A stretch of DNA of 64,000 nt from Streptomyces sp. AP-93 (GCF_022808175.1 NZ_JALGBX010000006.1:124001-188000); one strand, 5' to 3'. Counted from the first letter of the stretch, positions 29,201-37,630 are shown. Translations and numbers: made by a program. The notes: generated from the sequence alone by a model not told the origin.

Positions 29201-29641
29201 TACACCACCCAGCAGGACGCCGAGCACTTCTCGATCAACGTCCCGAACGGCTGGGAGCGCCGCGGAATGAACGAGTCCGGTCAGGTCCGCTACACGGAGG
29301 GGGACTTCGTCCTGACCGTCGTCCCCGGCCGGGACAAGGTCGAGGGCAACCCCGACCCGGCCACCTACCAGAAGGACAAGGAGCCCGAACTGGCTCCGTA
29401 CCGCTCCTCCACCTGGTCCAGCGTCAGCGACATCAAGTCCACCAAGGTCGGCAACCAGCTCCGCGTCACCGGCCGGTACACCTGGATCGACGGCAACGGC
29501 CGTTCCGTCGTGGCCCGCAACTTCGTCGTCGCGCTCGGAGGTTCCTACCACGTGGTCATGGTGACCGGCCCGCAGGACCAGGAGGGCAAGGTCACCGAGA
29601 CCTTCGAGCAGGCGACGGCCAGCTACAAGAGCGGCGGCTGA
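26228..29641 (+). CDS. Membrane pseudokinase with ~550-residue insertion in the activation segment
   Basis: 1137 residues from GTG with GGGGGAGG upstream. The N-lobe and catalytic-loop region (1-190) look like a kinase, but HRD reads HRN (WTHRNITMRT), DFG reads GLA (VVLTGLAAGAA) and the VAVK Lys is Arg (VLVRQV). The C-lobe resumes at about 745 with ERWAPEQ and TDLWGLGALLYRAVQG. Between them is a Gly/Pro/Gln/Tyr-rich insert with 14-residue GYGGGALAGPGVG repeats, a collagen-like GXX run near 374-415, and 20-residue GYGQ repeats. A membrane helix (about 903-925) and an extracellular domain with FSINVPNGWERRG follow. Its likely role is scaffold or regulator of the flanking kinases. Confidence 0.85.
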   Translation: MEDYAGRILAERYRLPLPPSDAYELIETRAFDTRSGQEVLVRQVPLPELVDAELLDGTRGGPPDAGGRRVPHGELPAVRRAIEAAQAAASVPDHPRLDQVFDVFAEGGSLWIVSELVPARPLAALIADEPLSPYRAAEVAADVLTALRVLHAHGWTHRNITMRTVLICEDGRVVLTGLAAGAAEDALCGYDPVPPQDGTGDYSVGPWPGGEPGGGQGDGAGFAAGRPASALAGPGVGSGYGGGALAGPGVGAGYGGGALAGPGVGSGYGGGAPGGSWGGSAVDAGYGQGAGQGTGPGGGPVGGQQGGELGDRYDDTYGGGLAEGSRQDGWAGGGAPVQGGGNAAEYAPLVAPGYDTGPRYRDHISPGTANGPDASGTSGLPGAPGAAGIPGSPGASGATAASGAPGAPGAPGAGGERPDLKAAARAGAIAAYRAGAQAAARITEQRKAGAEPAPEQEAEPRPEGSKLPQGYSYPYGGPDSGATWHGATPRRQALPPAEAEPPARAALPAQLALPQGYQQADTPGGVTPRASGDGQGPGQPTAPGGRAQTHPQDGAEHRAVPGPGYEPGYGQQPPPVSAHPDQAGVGQPVARDGAGYGRQPQLGPGRLDQPGPEQGGPQSSAGYAAAPGADGYGQGGPQSGAGYAAASGARGPGQSGPQADRQAGAGYAAASGADGYGQGGPQSGAGYPTVPGADGYGQSGPQSGAGYAAASGGGGYGASRRGGGAAGWGSGPRSGLDAERARQTRMAVVGAVTERWAPEQAQAVHGPWQLAAPVGPATDLWGLGALLYRAVQGHAPYPEDSVAELVEMVCAEPPAFAEECGPLRPIVESLLRQDPTERPDFEELRGWLRSLVRSAPEPEGGFAMLPPVVEDPARLPVVRRRADLHGRHRSAEHPRKPRSLGRSLLLGILVLLSGAVAYALVFMPRAADPQGGGQKAAGMRPPAASQSQSPGRSPGQSPGPKPSGSGQAPSPSANPPESRPAPQTNAPAPSGYTTQQDAEHFSINVPNGWERRGMNESGQVRYTEGDFVLTVVPGRDKVEGNPDPATYQKDKEPELAPYRSSTWSSVSDIKSTKVGNQLRVTGRYTWIDGNGRSVVARNFVVALGGSYHVVMVTGPQDQEGKVTETFEQATASYKSGG

Positions 29642-29758
29642 CGAGGTATCAGTACGGCGATTGCGTCACAGTGCGGCCCAACCGCCTCCGAGTGGTTCCG
29701 CCGCCGCCCGCGATCTCCGTAGTCTGACCGGAAGTGCACAGAGCGGCGGCGGGGATTC

Positions 29759-31492
29759 GTGGAACAGCAGACAGGTGCGGGTGCGGTGCTCGCGGGCCGG
29801 TACCGGCTCGTCGAGCCCATCGGCAGGGGCGGCATGGGCAAGGTGTGGCGCGCCCATGACGAGCTGCTGCACAGGACGGTCGCCGTCAAGGAACTGACGG
29901 CCGGCCTGTACGTCGCTCAGGCGGACCGGGACGTCCTGCACGCCCGGACGCAGAAGGAGGCCCGGGCCGCGGCCCGGATCCAGCATCCGGCGGTCGTCAC
30001 CGTGCACGACGTGCTGGAACACGACGACCGGCCCTGGATCGTCATGGAGTACATCGACGGCCCCTCCCTCGCGGACGCGGCGAAGACGGCCGGCCGGATC
30101 GAACCCCGCGAGGCGGCCCGGATCGGGCTGCACGTGCTCGGCGCGCTGCGCGCCGCGCACGCGGTCGGCGTACTGCACCGGGACGTGAAGCCGGGCAATG
30201 TGATGCTCGCCAAGGACGGGCGGGTGATGCTCGCCGACTTCGGCATCGCCGCGATCGAGGGCGACTCCTCCATCACGCGCACCGGTGAACTCGTCGGGTC
30301 CATCGACTACCTGGCCCCCGAACGGGTTACCGGCGGGTCCCCCGATCCGGCCTCCGACCTGTGGTCGCTCGGCGCGACGCTGTACACGGCCGTCGAGGCG
30401 CGCTCGCCGTTCCGCCGCACCTCGCCCATCTCCAGCCTCCAGGCCGTGGTGAACGAGGAGCCGCCCGCGCCGGCCCACGCGGGCGCGCTGGCCCCGGTCA
30501 TCACGGCGCTGCTGCGCAAGGACCCGGCGCACCGGCCGTCTGCCGACGAGACCGAGCAGATGCTGCTGCAGGCGATGGAGGGCCGGGAGCCGAAGTCGGC
30601 GCAGGCGTACGTACCCACGCGCGCGATGGGCTCCGAGGAGCTGGGCGCCGCCCGGAACGAGCCGGCGGACACGGCCGCGCTGCCCGCCGAGGGGGGTCAG
30701 GGGCCGGGGTCGGAGCAGGGCCGGGCTCCGGAACCGGAGCCGGCATTCGTCGCCAGGTCCGAGGCCGGACCGGGCGGGCAGCCCGGCCCCGCCGGGCCGG
30801 GTCGCCGGGACGCCGGAGCCCCCGGCCGGATCGGGCGCGCGGCGGTCGTCGCCGTGGTGGCGGCGCTGCTCGGCGGCGGCGGGGTGTTCGGGATCCTGAA
30901 GTACACGAGCGACTCGGACACGGACGGGGGGATCCCGGGCCGGACGGCCGGCGCCTCGGCGGGTGCATCGTCCGGCGCCTCCTCCGGCGCTTCGTCCGGC
31001 GCCGGGGACGCCAAGGGACAGGCGGAGGAGGCTCCGCCGGCGGGCTGGCGGAAGGTGGTCGACAAGGAGGGCTTCTCCCTCTTCGTCCCGGACGGCTGGA
31101 AGCGCCGGGAGGACGGGTCGCAGATCGACTACACCGGAGACGGAGGCAAGCACTTCATCCGGATCGCGATGGACCGCAAGCCGCCGTTCAAGGACCCGTA
31201 CGCGCACCTGCTGGACCTGGAGAAGCAGGTCCAAATGCGCTCCGACTACGTGCGCCTGATCCTGCACCCGAACACCTTCCGGGGCCAGGTCAAGGCCGCC
31301 CTGTGGGAGTTCGTCTGGACGGAGAAGGCAGGGGCCTTCGCCGGGCCGCGGAAGGCCATCGAGCAGATGTACTACGCGCCGGACGGCACCGAGTACGCGG
31401 TGTACATGTCGGGTCCGGTCGCGGACTGGGACACCACCCGGTCACAGTTCGGCATCGTGCTCAGCGGCTGGCAGCCGGCCCCGGCCCTCTGA
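29759..31492 (+). CDS. Membrane Ser/Thr protein kinase (active site intact)
   Basis: 577 residues. The kinase domain is N-terminal (about 12-280): GRGGMGKVW, VAVKEL, VLHRDVKPGNVML, ADFGIAA, GSIDYLAPERV. A disordered linker, a membrane helix (AAVVAVVAALLGGGGVFGIL, near 360-380) and an extracellular domain follow, starting GFSLFVPDGWKRR and related to the ends of the two upstream proteins. GTG at 29759 is used. The three genes run in the same direction with gaps of about 117 bases. S. coelicolor has an e-STPK cluster near this position that, from memory, acts on the spore-wall complex (MreC/PBP2). Confidence 0.92.
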   Translation: MEQQTGAGAVLAGRYRLVEPIGRGGMGKVWRAHDELLHRTVAVKELTAGLYVAQADRDVLHARTQKEARAAARIQHPAVVTVHDVLEHDDRPWIVMEYIDGPSLADAAKTAGRIEPREAARIGLHVLGALRAAHAVGVLHRDVKPGNVMLAKDGRVMLADFGIAAIEGDSSITRTGELVGSIDYLAPERVTGGSPDPASDLWSLGATLYTAVEARSPFRRTSPISSLQAVVNEEPPAPAHAGALAPVITALLRKDPAHRPSADETEQMLLQAMEGREPKSAQAYVPTRAMGSEELGAARNEPADTAALPAEGGQGPGSEQGRAPEPEPAFVARSEAGPGGQPGPAGPGRRDAGAPGRIGRAAVVAVVAALLGGGGVFGILKYTSDSDTDGGIPGRTAGASAGASSGASSGASSGAGDAKGQAEEAPPAGWRKVVDKEGFSLFVPDGWKRREDGSQIDYTGDGGKHFIRIAMDRKPPFKDPYAHLLDLEKQVQMRSDYVRLILHPNTFRGQVKAALWEFVWTEKAGAFAGPRKAIEQMYYAPDGTEYAVYMSGPVADWDTTRSQFGIVLSGWQPAPAL

Positions 31493-31512
31493 GGCCCGCC
31501 CCCCGGCGGGTC
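31493..31512 (+). terminator. Short hairpin after third kinase gene
   Basis: GGCCCGCC-CCCC-GGCGGGTC directly after the stop codon, nearly perfect. It probably ends the kinase transcript before the gabD2-like gene. Confidence 0.6.
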
Positions 31513-31538
31513 CCGGCACCCCCGGATTCCGCCATCCC

Positions 31539-31554
31539 GCCAGTGATCACTGGC
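31539..31554. promoter_or_regulatory. 16-bp palindromic operator candidate upstream of gabD2-like gene
   Basis: GCCAGTGATCACTGGC is a perfect palindrome, 66 bases before the ATG. The sequence next to it (GGCAGAAATGGCAAAATCC) is AT-richer than average and may hold the promoter. A dimeric repressor or activator site is likely; the binding protein is unknown. Confidence 0.55.
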
Positions 31555-31620
31555 AGAAATGGCAAAATCCGGTTACCGGCGGGTACCCAAAGCACCCCCG
31601 GGCGCAATACGCTCACGGCC

Positions 31621-33249
31621 ATGACGGACACGCAGGCCCCGGCCCCCCTCCGCAGCGCCCCGCAGCCCACCAATCCGGTCGCCCCCGCCCCGGCCGGCGC
31701 CCGGAGCGCCGCCGACGTGGTGACCCCCGAACTGGTCGCCCGGCTGACCCGCGGAGTGGCCGGCTCCGGCCGCACCGCCAACCACAGCCCCTTCACCGGG
31801 GACCGGCTGGCGGAGCTCCCCGAAGCCACCCCCGACGACGTGGCGGCCGCCTTCGCCGCGGCCCGCGCCGCGCAGCCCGCCTGGGCCGCCGTGCCCGTCC
31901 GCGCCCGCGCCGCCGTACTGCTGCGCTTCCACGACCTGGTCCTGGCCCGGCAGGCCGAGGTGCTCGACCTGATCCAGCTGGAGACCGGCAAGGCCCGCCT
32001 GCACGCCCACGAGGAGGTGCAGGCCGTCTCGATCTCCGCCCGGCACTACGGCCGCAAGGCGCCCTCGTACCTGCGCCCCAAGGGCCACACGGGCGCCATG
32101 CCCACCCTCACCAAGGTCACCGAGCTGCGCCAGCCGCGCGGGGTCATCGGCCAGATCGCCCCCTGGAACTACCCCCTCGAACTGTCCATCGGCGACGCCC
32201 TGCCCGCCTTCGTCGCGGGCAACGCCGTCGTGATGAAGCCCGACACCGAGACCGCGCTCACCGCCCTGTGGGCCCGCGACCTGATGATCGAGGCGGGCCT
32301 GCCGGCCGAGGTGTTCCAGATCGTGCTCGGCGAAGGCCCGGTCGTCGGCCCCGAGGTGGTCCGCCACGCCGACTACGTTTCGTTCACCGGCTCCACGCGT
32401 ACCGGCCGCGAGGTGGCCCAGGGCGCGGCCGCCCGCCTGGTCGGGGTCTCCCTCGAACTCGGCGGCAAGAACGCCATGCTCGTCCTGCGCGACGCCGACG
32501 TGGAGAAGGCCGCCGCCGGCGCCGTCCGCGCCTGCTTCTCCTCCGCGGGCCAGCTCTGCATCTCCATCGAGCGGCTGTACGTCCACGCCTCGATCGCGGA
32601 CGAGTTCGTCGCCCGGTTCGCCGCCCGTACGAAGGCCATGCGCCTCGGCTCCTCCCTCGCCTACGGCGCGGACATGGGCTCCCTGGCCGGCGAACGCCAG
32701 CTGGCGGCCGTACAGAAGCACGTGGACGACGCCGTGGCCAAGGGCGCCACCCTCGTCGCCGGCGGCGTCGCCCGCCCCGACATCGGCCCGCTCTTCTACG
32801 AGCCGACCATCCTCGACGGCGTCGAGACCGCGATGGCGGTGTGCGGGGAGGAGACCTTCGGCCCGGTCGTCTCCATCTACCGCTTCACCGACGAGGACGA
32901 GGTCATCGAGGAGGCCAACGGCACCCCCTACGGCCTGAACTCCAGCGTGTGGACGAAGGACGCCCGCCGCGGCCACGCCGTCTCGGCCCGCCTGCGCACC
33001 GGCACCGTCAACATCAACGAGGGCTACGCCCCGGCCTACGGCAGCGCCCAGGCGCCCATGGGCGGCATGAAGGAATCCGGCCTCGGCCGCCGCCACGGCT
33101 CCGAGGGCATCCTCAAGTACACCGAGGCCCAGACCGTCGCCCACCAGCGGCTGCTGCCGATGGCGCCGTCGTTCGGGATGGACGACGAGAAGTACGCGGC
33201 GTTCATGACGCGCAGCCTCAAGGTCATGAAGGCGTTCCGGCTCCGCTAG
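31621..33249 (+). CDS. gabD2: Succinic semialdehyde dehydrogenase (GabD2-like aldehyde dehydrogenase)
   Basis: 542 residues, longer than average through an N-terminal extension of about 45. It has the ALDH core: QIAPWNYPLEL, FTGSTRTGREVA, catalytic Glu in LELGGKNAML, and catalytic Cys in FSSAGQLCISIERL. The motif with ISIERLYVH and C-terminal EGYAPAYGSAQAPMGGMKESG matches the actinobacterial succinate-semialdehyde dehydrogenase subgroup. It would oxidise succinic semialdehyde to succinate with NAD(P)+. It is followed after 43 bases by the GMC oxidoreductase gene and preceded by a palindromic operator. Other aldehydes remain possible. Confidence 0.85.
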   Translation: MTDTQAPAPLRSAPQPTNPVAPAPAGARSAADVVTPELVARLTRGVAGSGRTANHSPFTGDRLAELPEATPDDVAAAFAAARAAQPAWAAVPVRARAAVLLRFHDLVLARQAEVLDLIQLETGKARLHAHEEVQAVSISARHYGRKAPSYLRPKGHTGAMPTLTKVTELRQPRGVIGQIAPWNYPLELSIGDALPAFVAGNAVVMKPDTETALTALWARDLMIEAGLPAEVFQIVLGEGPVVGPEVVRHADYVSFTGSTRTGREVAQGAAARLVGVSLELGGKNAMLVLRDADVEKAAAGAVRACFSSAGQLCISIERLYVHASIADEFVARFAARTKAMRLGSSLAYGADMGSLAGERQLAAVQKHVDDAVAKGATLVAGGVARPDIGPLFYEPTILDGVETAMAVCGEETFGPVVSIYRFTDEDEVIEEANGTPYGLNSSVWTKDARRGHAVSARLRTGTVNINEGYAPAYGSAQAPMGGMKESGLGRRHGSEGILKYTEAQTVAHQRLLPMAPSFGMDDEKYAAFMTRSLKVMKAFRLR

Positions 33250-33292
33250 TCCGTTCCGTCAGTCCGTTCCGTTCCGTTCGGGAGGCACCGCA

Positions 33293-35086
33293 GTGTCGTA
33301 CGACTACGACTACGACTACGACGTCATCGTCATCGGATCGGGTTTCGGAGGGTCGGTCTCGGCGCTGCGGCTCACCGAGAAGGGGTACCGGGTCGGCGTC
33401 CTGGAGGCAGGACGCCGCTTCACCCGCGAGACCCTGCCGAAGAACAGCTGGGACCTGCGCAACTACCTGTGGGCCCCGGCCCTCGGGCTGTACGGGATCC
33501 AGCGCATCCACCTCCTCGGCAACGTGATGGTCCTCGCGGGCGCCGGGGTCGGCGGCGGCTCCCTCAACTACGCCAACACCCTCTACGTGCCCCCCACCGC
33601 CTTCTTCGAGGACCGGCAGTGGGCGTCCATCACGGACTGGCAGGACGAGCTCGCCCCCTACTACGACCAGGCCAAGCGGATGCTGGGGGTCCGGCTCAAC
33701 CCGACGACGACCCCCTCCGACGTCCACCTCAAGGCGGCCGCCGCCAAGATGGGCGTCGCCGACTCCTTCCACATGGCCCCGGTGGGCGTCTTCTTCGGGG
33801 ACGGCGACGACGCCCAGGGCCAGGGCAAGGTCCGCCCCGGTGACGAGGTGGCCGACCCGTACTTCGGCGGCGCCGGCCCCGCCCGCAAGGCCTGCACCGA
33901 GTGCGGCGAGTGCATGACCGGCTGCCGGCACGGCGCGAAGAACACCCTGGGCGAGAACTACCTGCACCTCGCCGAGCGGGCCGGCGCCGTCATCCACCCC
34001 ATGACCACGGTCACCGCCCTCTCCGACCACCCCGACGGCGGCCACCGCGTCCGGACCGTCCCCACCGACGGCCGGCGCCGGGGCAAGGTCAAGGTGCTGC
34101 GCGCCCGCTACGTGGTCGTCGCGGCGGGCACGTACGGCACCCAGACCCTCCTGCACACGATGAAGGACCTCGGCGAGCTGCCCCGCCTCTCGGACCGCCT
34201 CGGCGATCTGACCCGGACCAACTCCGAAGGCCTCGTAGGGGCTCAGACGGATGACCGGCGGTACCGCAAGCGGCACGGCAAGGACAAGCGGGCCGACTTC
34301 ACGCGGGGCGTGGCCATCACCTCCTCGGTGCACCCCAACGCCGACACGCACATCGAGCCGGTGCGCTACGGCAAGGGCTCCAACGCGATGGGGTTCATGA
34401 CGATCCTCCAGGTGCCGTACTCCACCCACCGGGTCCGCGCCTGGTTCGGGCGCACCGCCCGGCACCCCGTCCAGCTGCTGCGGTCCCTCTCCAACCGGCG
34501 CTGGTCGGAGCGGACCATCATCGGCCTGGTCATGCAGTCCCTCGACAACTCCCTGACCACCTACCGCAAGCCCGGCGGCATAGGGAAGGGCCTGCTCACC
34601 GCCCGCCAGGGCCACGGAGCGCCCAACCCGGTACAGATCGCCGAGGCCACGCGGGCGGCGACCCTGCTGGCCGAGGAGATCAACGGGTTCCCCGGCAGCA
34701 ACATCGGCGAGCTGATGGGCACCCCGCTGACGGCGCACTTCCTCGGCGGCTGCCCGATCGGCGCCTCGCCCGAGGAGGGCGTGGTCGACCCGTACCACCG
34801 GCTCTACGGGCACCCGGGCATCTCGGTGGTGGACGGCTCGGCGGTCTCCGCGAACCTCGGGGTCAACCCGTCGCTGACGATCACCGCGCAAGCGGAACGG
34901 GCGATGTCCTACTGGCCGAACAACGGCGAGCGCGACCCGCGCCCGGAGCAGGGGGCGGCCTACGCCCGCCTGGAGGCCGTGGAACCGGTCCGTCCGGCGG
35001 TGCCGAAGGAGGCCTTCGGGGCGCTTCGCCTGCCGTTCCTGGCGGTACCGGAGGTTCCGCCGCGCACGGCGTCCCCCGCCGAATAG
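33293..35086 (+). CDS. GMC family oxidoreductase, cholesterol-oxidase-like (ChoD type)
   Basis: 597 residues. FAD-binding VIVIGSGFGGSVSALRL follows an odd (DY)n start encoded by repeated TACGAC. Cys-rich KACTECGECMTGCRHGAKN has the spacing CxxCxxCxxxC, characteristic of this ChoD-like branch and absent from classical secreted cholesterol oxidases. The end has GGCPIGASPEEGVVDPYHRLYG and DGSAVSANLGVNPSLTI. No signal peptide is seen, so it is cytosolic. Its position near guaB genes parallels choD in mycobacteria. The substrate is uncertain despite the name. The gap to the ALDH gene contains repeats of GTCCGTTCC; the two may be cotranscribed. Confidence 0.85.
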   Translation: MSYDYDYDYDVIVIGSGFGGSVSALRLTEKGYRVGVLEAGRRFTRETLPKNSWDLRNYLWAPALGLYGIQRIHLLGNVMVLAGAGVGGGSLNYANTLYVPPTAFFEDRQWASITDWQDELAPYYDQAKRMLGVRLNPTTTPSDVHLKAAAAKMGVADSFHMAPVGVFFGDGDDAQGQGKVRPGDEVADPYFGGAGPARKACTECGECMTGCRHGAKNTLGENYLHLAERAGAVIHPMTTVTALSDHPDGGHRVRTVPTDGRRRGKVKVLRARYVVVAAGTYGTQTLLHTMKDLGELPRLSDRLGDLTRTNSEGLVGAQTDDRRYRKRHGKDKRADFTRGVAITSSVHPNADTHIEPVRYGKGSNAMGFMTILQVPYSTHRVRAWFGRTARHPVQLLRSLSNRRWSERTIIGLVMQSLDNSLTTYRKPGGIGKGLLTARQGHGAPNPVQIAEATRAATLLAEEINGFPGSNIGELMGTPLTAHFLGGCPIGASPEEGVVDPYHRLYGHPGISVVDGSAVSANLGVNPSLTITAQAERAMSYWPNNGERDPRPEQGAAYARLEAVEPVRPAVPKEAFGALRLPFLAVPEVPPRTASPAE

Positions 35087-35117
35087 CCGCCGACGCCGAG
35101 ATCGGTCGCTGAACGAC

Positions 35118-35162
35118 TTCGGCGGGCACCGCACTCCCCCTCCGAGCGCGGTACCCGCCGAA
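35118..35162 (+). terminator. Hairpin after GMC oxidoreductase gene
   Basis: TTCGGCGGGCACCGC pairs with GCGGTACCCGCCGAA with one mismatch around a 15-base loop, 31 bases after the stop. Confidence 0.7.
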
Positions 35163-35281
35163 CTACATGCAAGACCGCCGCCCGGCCCGGATGGTTGTAG
35201 CGGAAACCGGCGGCGGAGGTGTGGCGTCCGTCACATGGTCAAGAGGGCAACCGGGGAGGGCCTTCGCGTGTCAAGACCGGC

Positions 35282-36949
35282 ATGAGAAAGCACATCTCCC
35301 TGCTGGCGGCAGCCGGCCTGGTGGCCGTCGGCCTGGCCGCCACCCCCGCGAACGCCGCGGACCCGGTGTTCACGCTCACCAGCCCGGCGGAGATCGGCCT
35401 GTTCCCGCACCCCGGGCAGAAGGGCAAGCCGCAGACGAGCACGGTCGACTTCCGTGTCGAGAGCGAGAGCGAGACCGACGAGCCCTTCGACAACCCGAGC
35501 ACCTACACGATCGACCTGAGCGCGCTCAAGGGCATCGTCGACGTGACGCTCCCGAAGGAGCAGTTCACCGACTGCACGCTCGTCGCGACGACGGTCACCT
35601 GCAAGGACTGGGGGATCTGGCACGGAACCCCGGTGGTCTCCCTGGACCTCGCCGCCGCCAAGGGCAGCAAGCTCGGCACCGTCGTCGACCTGACGATGAC
35701 CGGCTCGGCGCAGGGCGCCACCTTCAAGCCCGCCACCACCAAGGTCAAGGTCGGCGGCCCCGACCTGGTGATGGAGAAGGCCAAGCTCAAGGCGAAGCTG
35801 ACTCCGGGCGAGACCCAGCCGCTCCCGATCGTCTTCGGCAACACGGGCACCGAGTCCGTCAAGGGCGTGGCGCTGGAACTGGGCACCACGCACGGCATGG
35901 GCCTGGTCGAGCAGTACGACAACTGCGCCTACAGCGAGGACGACAGCGAGAGCCAGCCCTGGAGCGTGGGCTGGGGCACGACGGTCTGCACCTTCGACAA
36001 CGAGGTCAAGCCCGGCGAGGTCTACGAGATCGCCGGCGCGCTGACCCTCAAGGCCGCTCCGCACGCCTTCATCGAGGGACTGATCTACGGGGTGCACGAG
36101 GCCGGCTCCCAGCCGCAGTCCACGCAGAAGCTCAGCACGCACCGCACGGGCAAGAAGCTGGGCCTCAAGGTGCGCACGGCCAAGGCCGCTCCGCGCACGG
36201 TGGACCTGGACCCGTGGAACAACCAGCACGACTTCGACTTCTCGGTGAAGAACACCGCCGACCTGGTGGCCGCGCCCACCTCCCTGAAGGGCAAGGCGGG
36301 CGAGACGGTCAAGGCCGATCTCGGCTTCCGCAACGAGGGTCCGGCGTGGGTCGCCTACCTCCGCTCCGGCGAGGACGTGGCCATGGCGGACATCGTGATC
36401 CCGGCCGGCGCGAAGGTCACCAAGGTGCCGGAGTTCTGCAGGGCCGCCACGGCCAAGGGGGACTACCGTGAGCAGCAGCTGGGCGCCCCCCGCTACTTCT
36501 GCCCGACCTTGCACGTCATCGGGGAGAAGGAGAAGTTCGACTTCCCGTTCGAGCTGAAGATCGAGAAGGTCATCGCGGACGCCACCGGCTCCGTCACGGT
36601 CGGCGGCTGGGCGGCCCCGAGCGGCACCAAGCCGGCGAGCTGGGACCCGAACCACGCCAACAACAAGGCCGCTTTCGTGATCAACGGCAAGGACATCGTC
36701 CCCGCGCCGACCACGGCCCCGACCACCCCCGGCCCGAAGCCGACGGCCTCCACGAGCCCGTCGGCCACGCCGGGTACCAGCACCACTCCGAGCCCGGGCG
36801 CCAGTACCGGCAACGGCAAGACGCCGAGCGGCGGCCTCGCCGAGACCGGCTCCACCGCCGGGCCGGTTCTGATCGCCGGTGCGGCGCTCGTGGCCGCCGG
36901 TGCCGCGGTGTTCCTGGTGTTCCGCCGGCGGGCCACCGGCCGCGCGTAA
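35282..36949 (+). CDS. LAETG-anchored cell surface protein
   Basis: 555 residues. A signal peptide (MRKHISLLAAAGLVAVGLAATPANA) precedes a beta-rich ectodomain with repeated CARDB-like or DUF11-like segments (KLTPGETQPLPIVFGNTGTE, GKAGETVKADLGFRNEGP). Four Cys in the ectodomain (DNCAYSE, TVCTFD and others) may form disulphides. A Thr/Pro/Ser wall spacer (about 490-520) leads to LAETG, a hydrophobic segment and RRRATGRA. LAETG is the class E sortase signal of Streptomyces, so the protein should be attached to peptidoglycan. The sortase encoded at 48830 is class F, so class E must be elsewhere. Ligand unknown. Confidence 0.88.
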   Translation: MRKHISLLAAAGLVAVGLAATPANAADPVFTLTSPAEIGLFPHPGQKGKPQTSTVDFRVESESETDEPFDNPSTYTIDLSALKGIVDVTLPKEQFTDCTLVATTVTCKDWGIWHGTPVVSLDLAAAKGSKLGTVVDLTMTGSAQGATFKPATTKVKVGGPDLVMEKAKLKAKLTPGETQPLPIVFGNTGTESVKGVALELGTTHGMGLVEQYDNCAYSEDDSESQPWSVGWGTTVCTFDNEVKPGEVYEIAGALTLKAAPHAFIEGLIYGVHEAGSQPQSTQKLSTHRTGKKLGLKVRTAKAAPRTVDLDPWNNQHDFDFSVKNTADLVAAPTSLKGKAGETVKADLGFRNEGPAWVAYLRSGEDVAMADIVIPAGAKVTKVPEFCRAATAKGDYREQQLGAPRYFCPTLHVIGEKEKFDFPFELKIEKVIADATGSVTVGGWAAPSGTKPASWDPNHANNKAAFVINGKDIVPAPTTAPTTPGPKPTASTSPSATPGTSTTPSPGASTGNGKTPSGGLAETGSTAGPVLIAGAALVAAGAAVFLVFRRRATGRA

Positions 36950-37293
36950 CGGCGCAGGCGGGGACCGACGGGGGAAACAACGGGGGAGCAGACGGGGGAA
37001 ACAACGGGGGAAACAGAAGAACGGCCGGTCCGGGGCGTCCCCCGGGCCGGCCGTCCTTATGTGGTGACCGGGCTGCTGTCCCCTGCCGTCCGGTCACATG
37101 AAGGAGCGAGGTCCCACGACGCACGCCCGGCAGGGGGTGCGTCTCATCGCTCCAGCGGAGCCACGCGCGGTGCTGCGGTCCCGCACCTGGCTGGCACGGT
37201 CATCCGCATCAACGAAGGGCCGTGGGGGCGGTCACGGTCCGGACGGGTGACGAACAGGCGTCACGGGCTCGGCCGCGGGTACCGGTGCGGCCC
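36950..37293. other. Gene-free gap with repeats and terminator
   Basis: Holds ACGGGGGAAACAACGGGGG-type repeats at 36966-37016 and a terminator-like stem at 37021-37054 (GGCCGGTCCGGGG with CCCCGGGCCGGCC). A dyad GTGACCGG...CCGGTCAC at 37062-37096 lies on the chorismate mutase side. Nothing else is supported. Confidence 0.6.
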
Positions 37294-37551
37294 TCACACC
37301 CGGCCCCGGCACAGCTCCAGCAGGGTCATCGCGAGCGAGGTGCCGGGCTTGCCGAGGGCGTCGCTCCAGTGCTGCAGCACCTCCATCTCCCGGGACAGGT
37401 GCACCCGTCGACCGCCCGAGCCGATCCGGGCCTCCTGGATGACGGTCGACACGGCCATCCGTTCCTGGATCAGGCCGATGATCCGGTCGTCGATGGCGTC
37501 GATCCGCTCGCGGGAGCCTGCGATCAGCTGCTCGGGGGTGGTGACGGACAT
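37294..37551 (-). CDS. Chorismate mutase (AroQ class)
   Basis: 85 residues, all-helical AroQ type. It reads RERIDAIDDRIIGLIQERMAV, then QEARIGSGGRRVHLSREMEV and a last helix TLLELCRG. AroQ catalytic positions are an early Arg, a Lys/Arg in helix 2 and Glu/Gln late; Arg and Glu candidates are present in the expected places. It converts chorismate to prephenate at the branch to Phe and Tyr. ATG at 37551 follows GAGGAG. It stands alone, with a hairpin and an aromatic-rich small reading frame in its leader, so attenuation by aromatic amino acid supply is plausible. Confidence 0.85.
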   Translation of the reverse strand: MSVTTPEQLIAGSRERIDAIDDRIIGLIQERMAVSTVIQEARIGSGGRRVHLSREMEVLQHWSDALGKPGTSLAMTLLELCRGRV

Positions 37552-37592
37552 GGGGTTCTCCTCTGGGTGAGGGTCCGACCGGAGCGGAAACG

Positions 37593-37630
37593 CCAGAGCG
37601 CCCCGGTCCTGTCGGACCGGGGCGCTCTGG
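37593..37630 (-). terminator. Strong hairpin in the leader of the chorismate mutase gene
   Basis: A perfect 17-bp stem (CCAGAGCGCCCCGGTCC and complement) with a 4-base loop, 42 bases upstream of the start codon and 24 bases after the stop of a small leader frame. Being 5' of the gene, it fits an attenuator terminator rather than an end-of-gene terminator. Confidence 0.7.
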
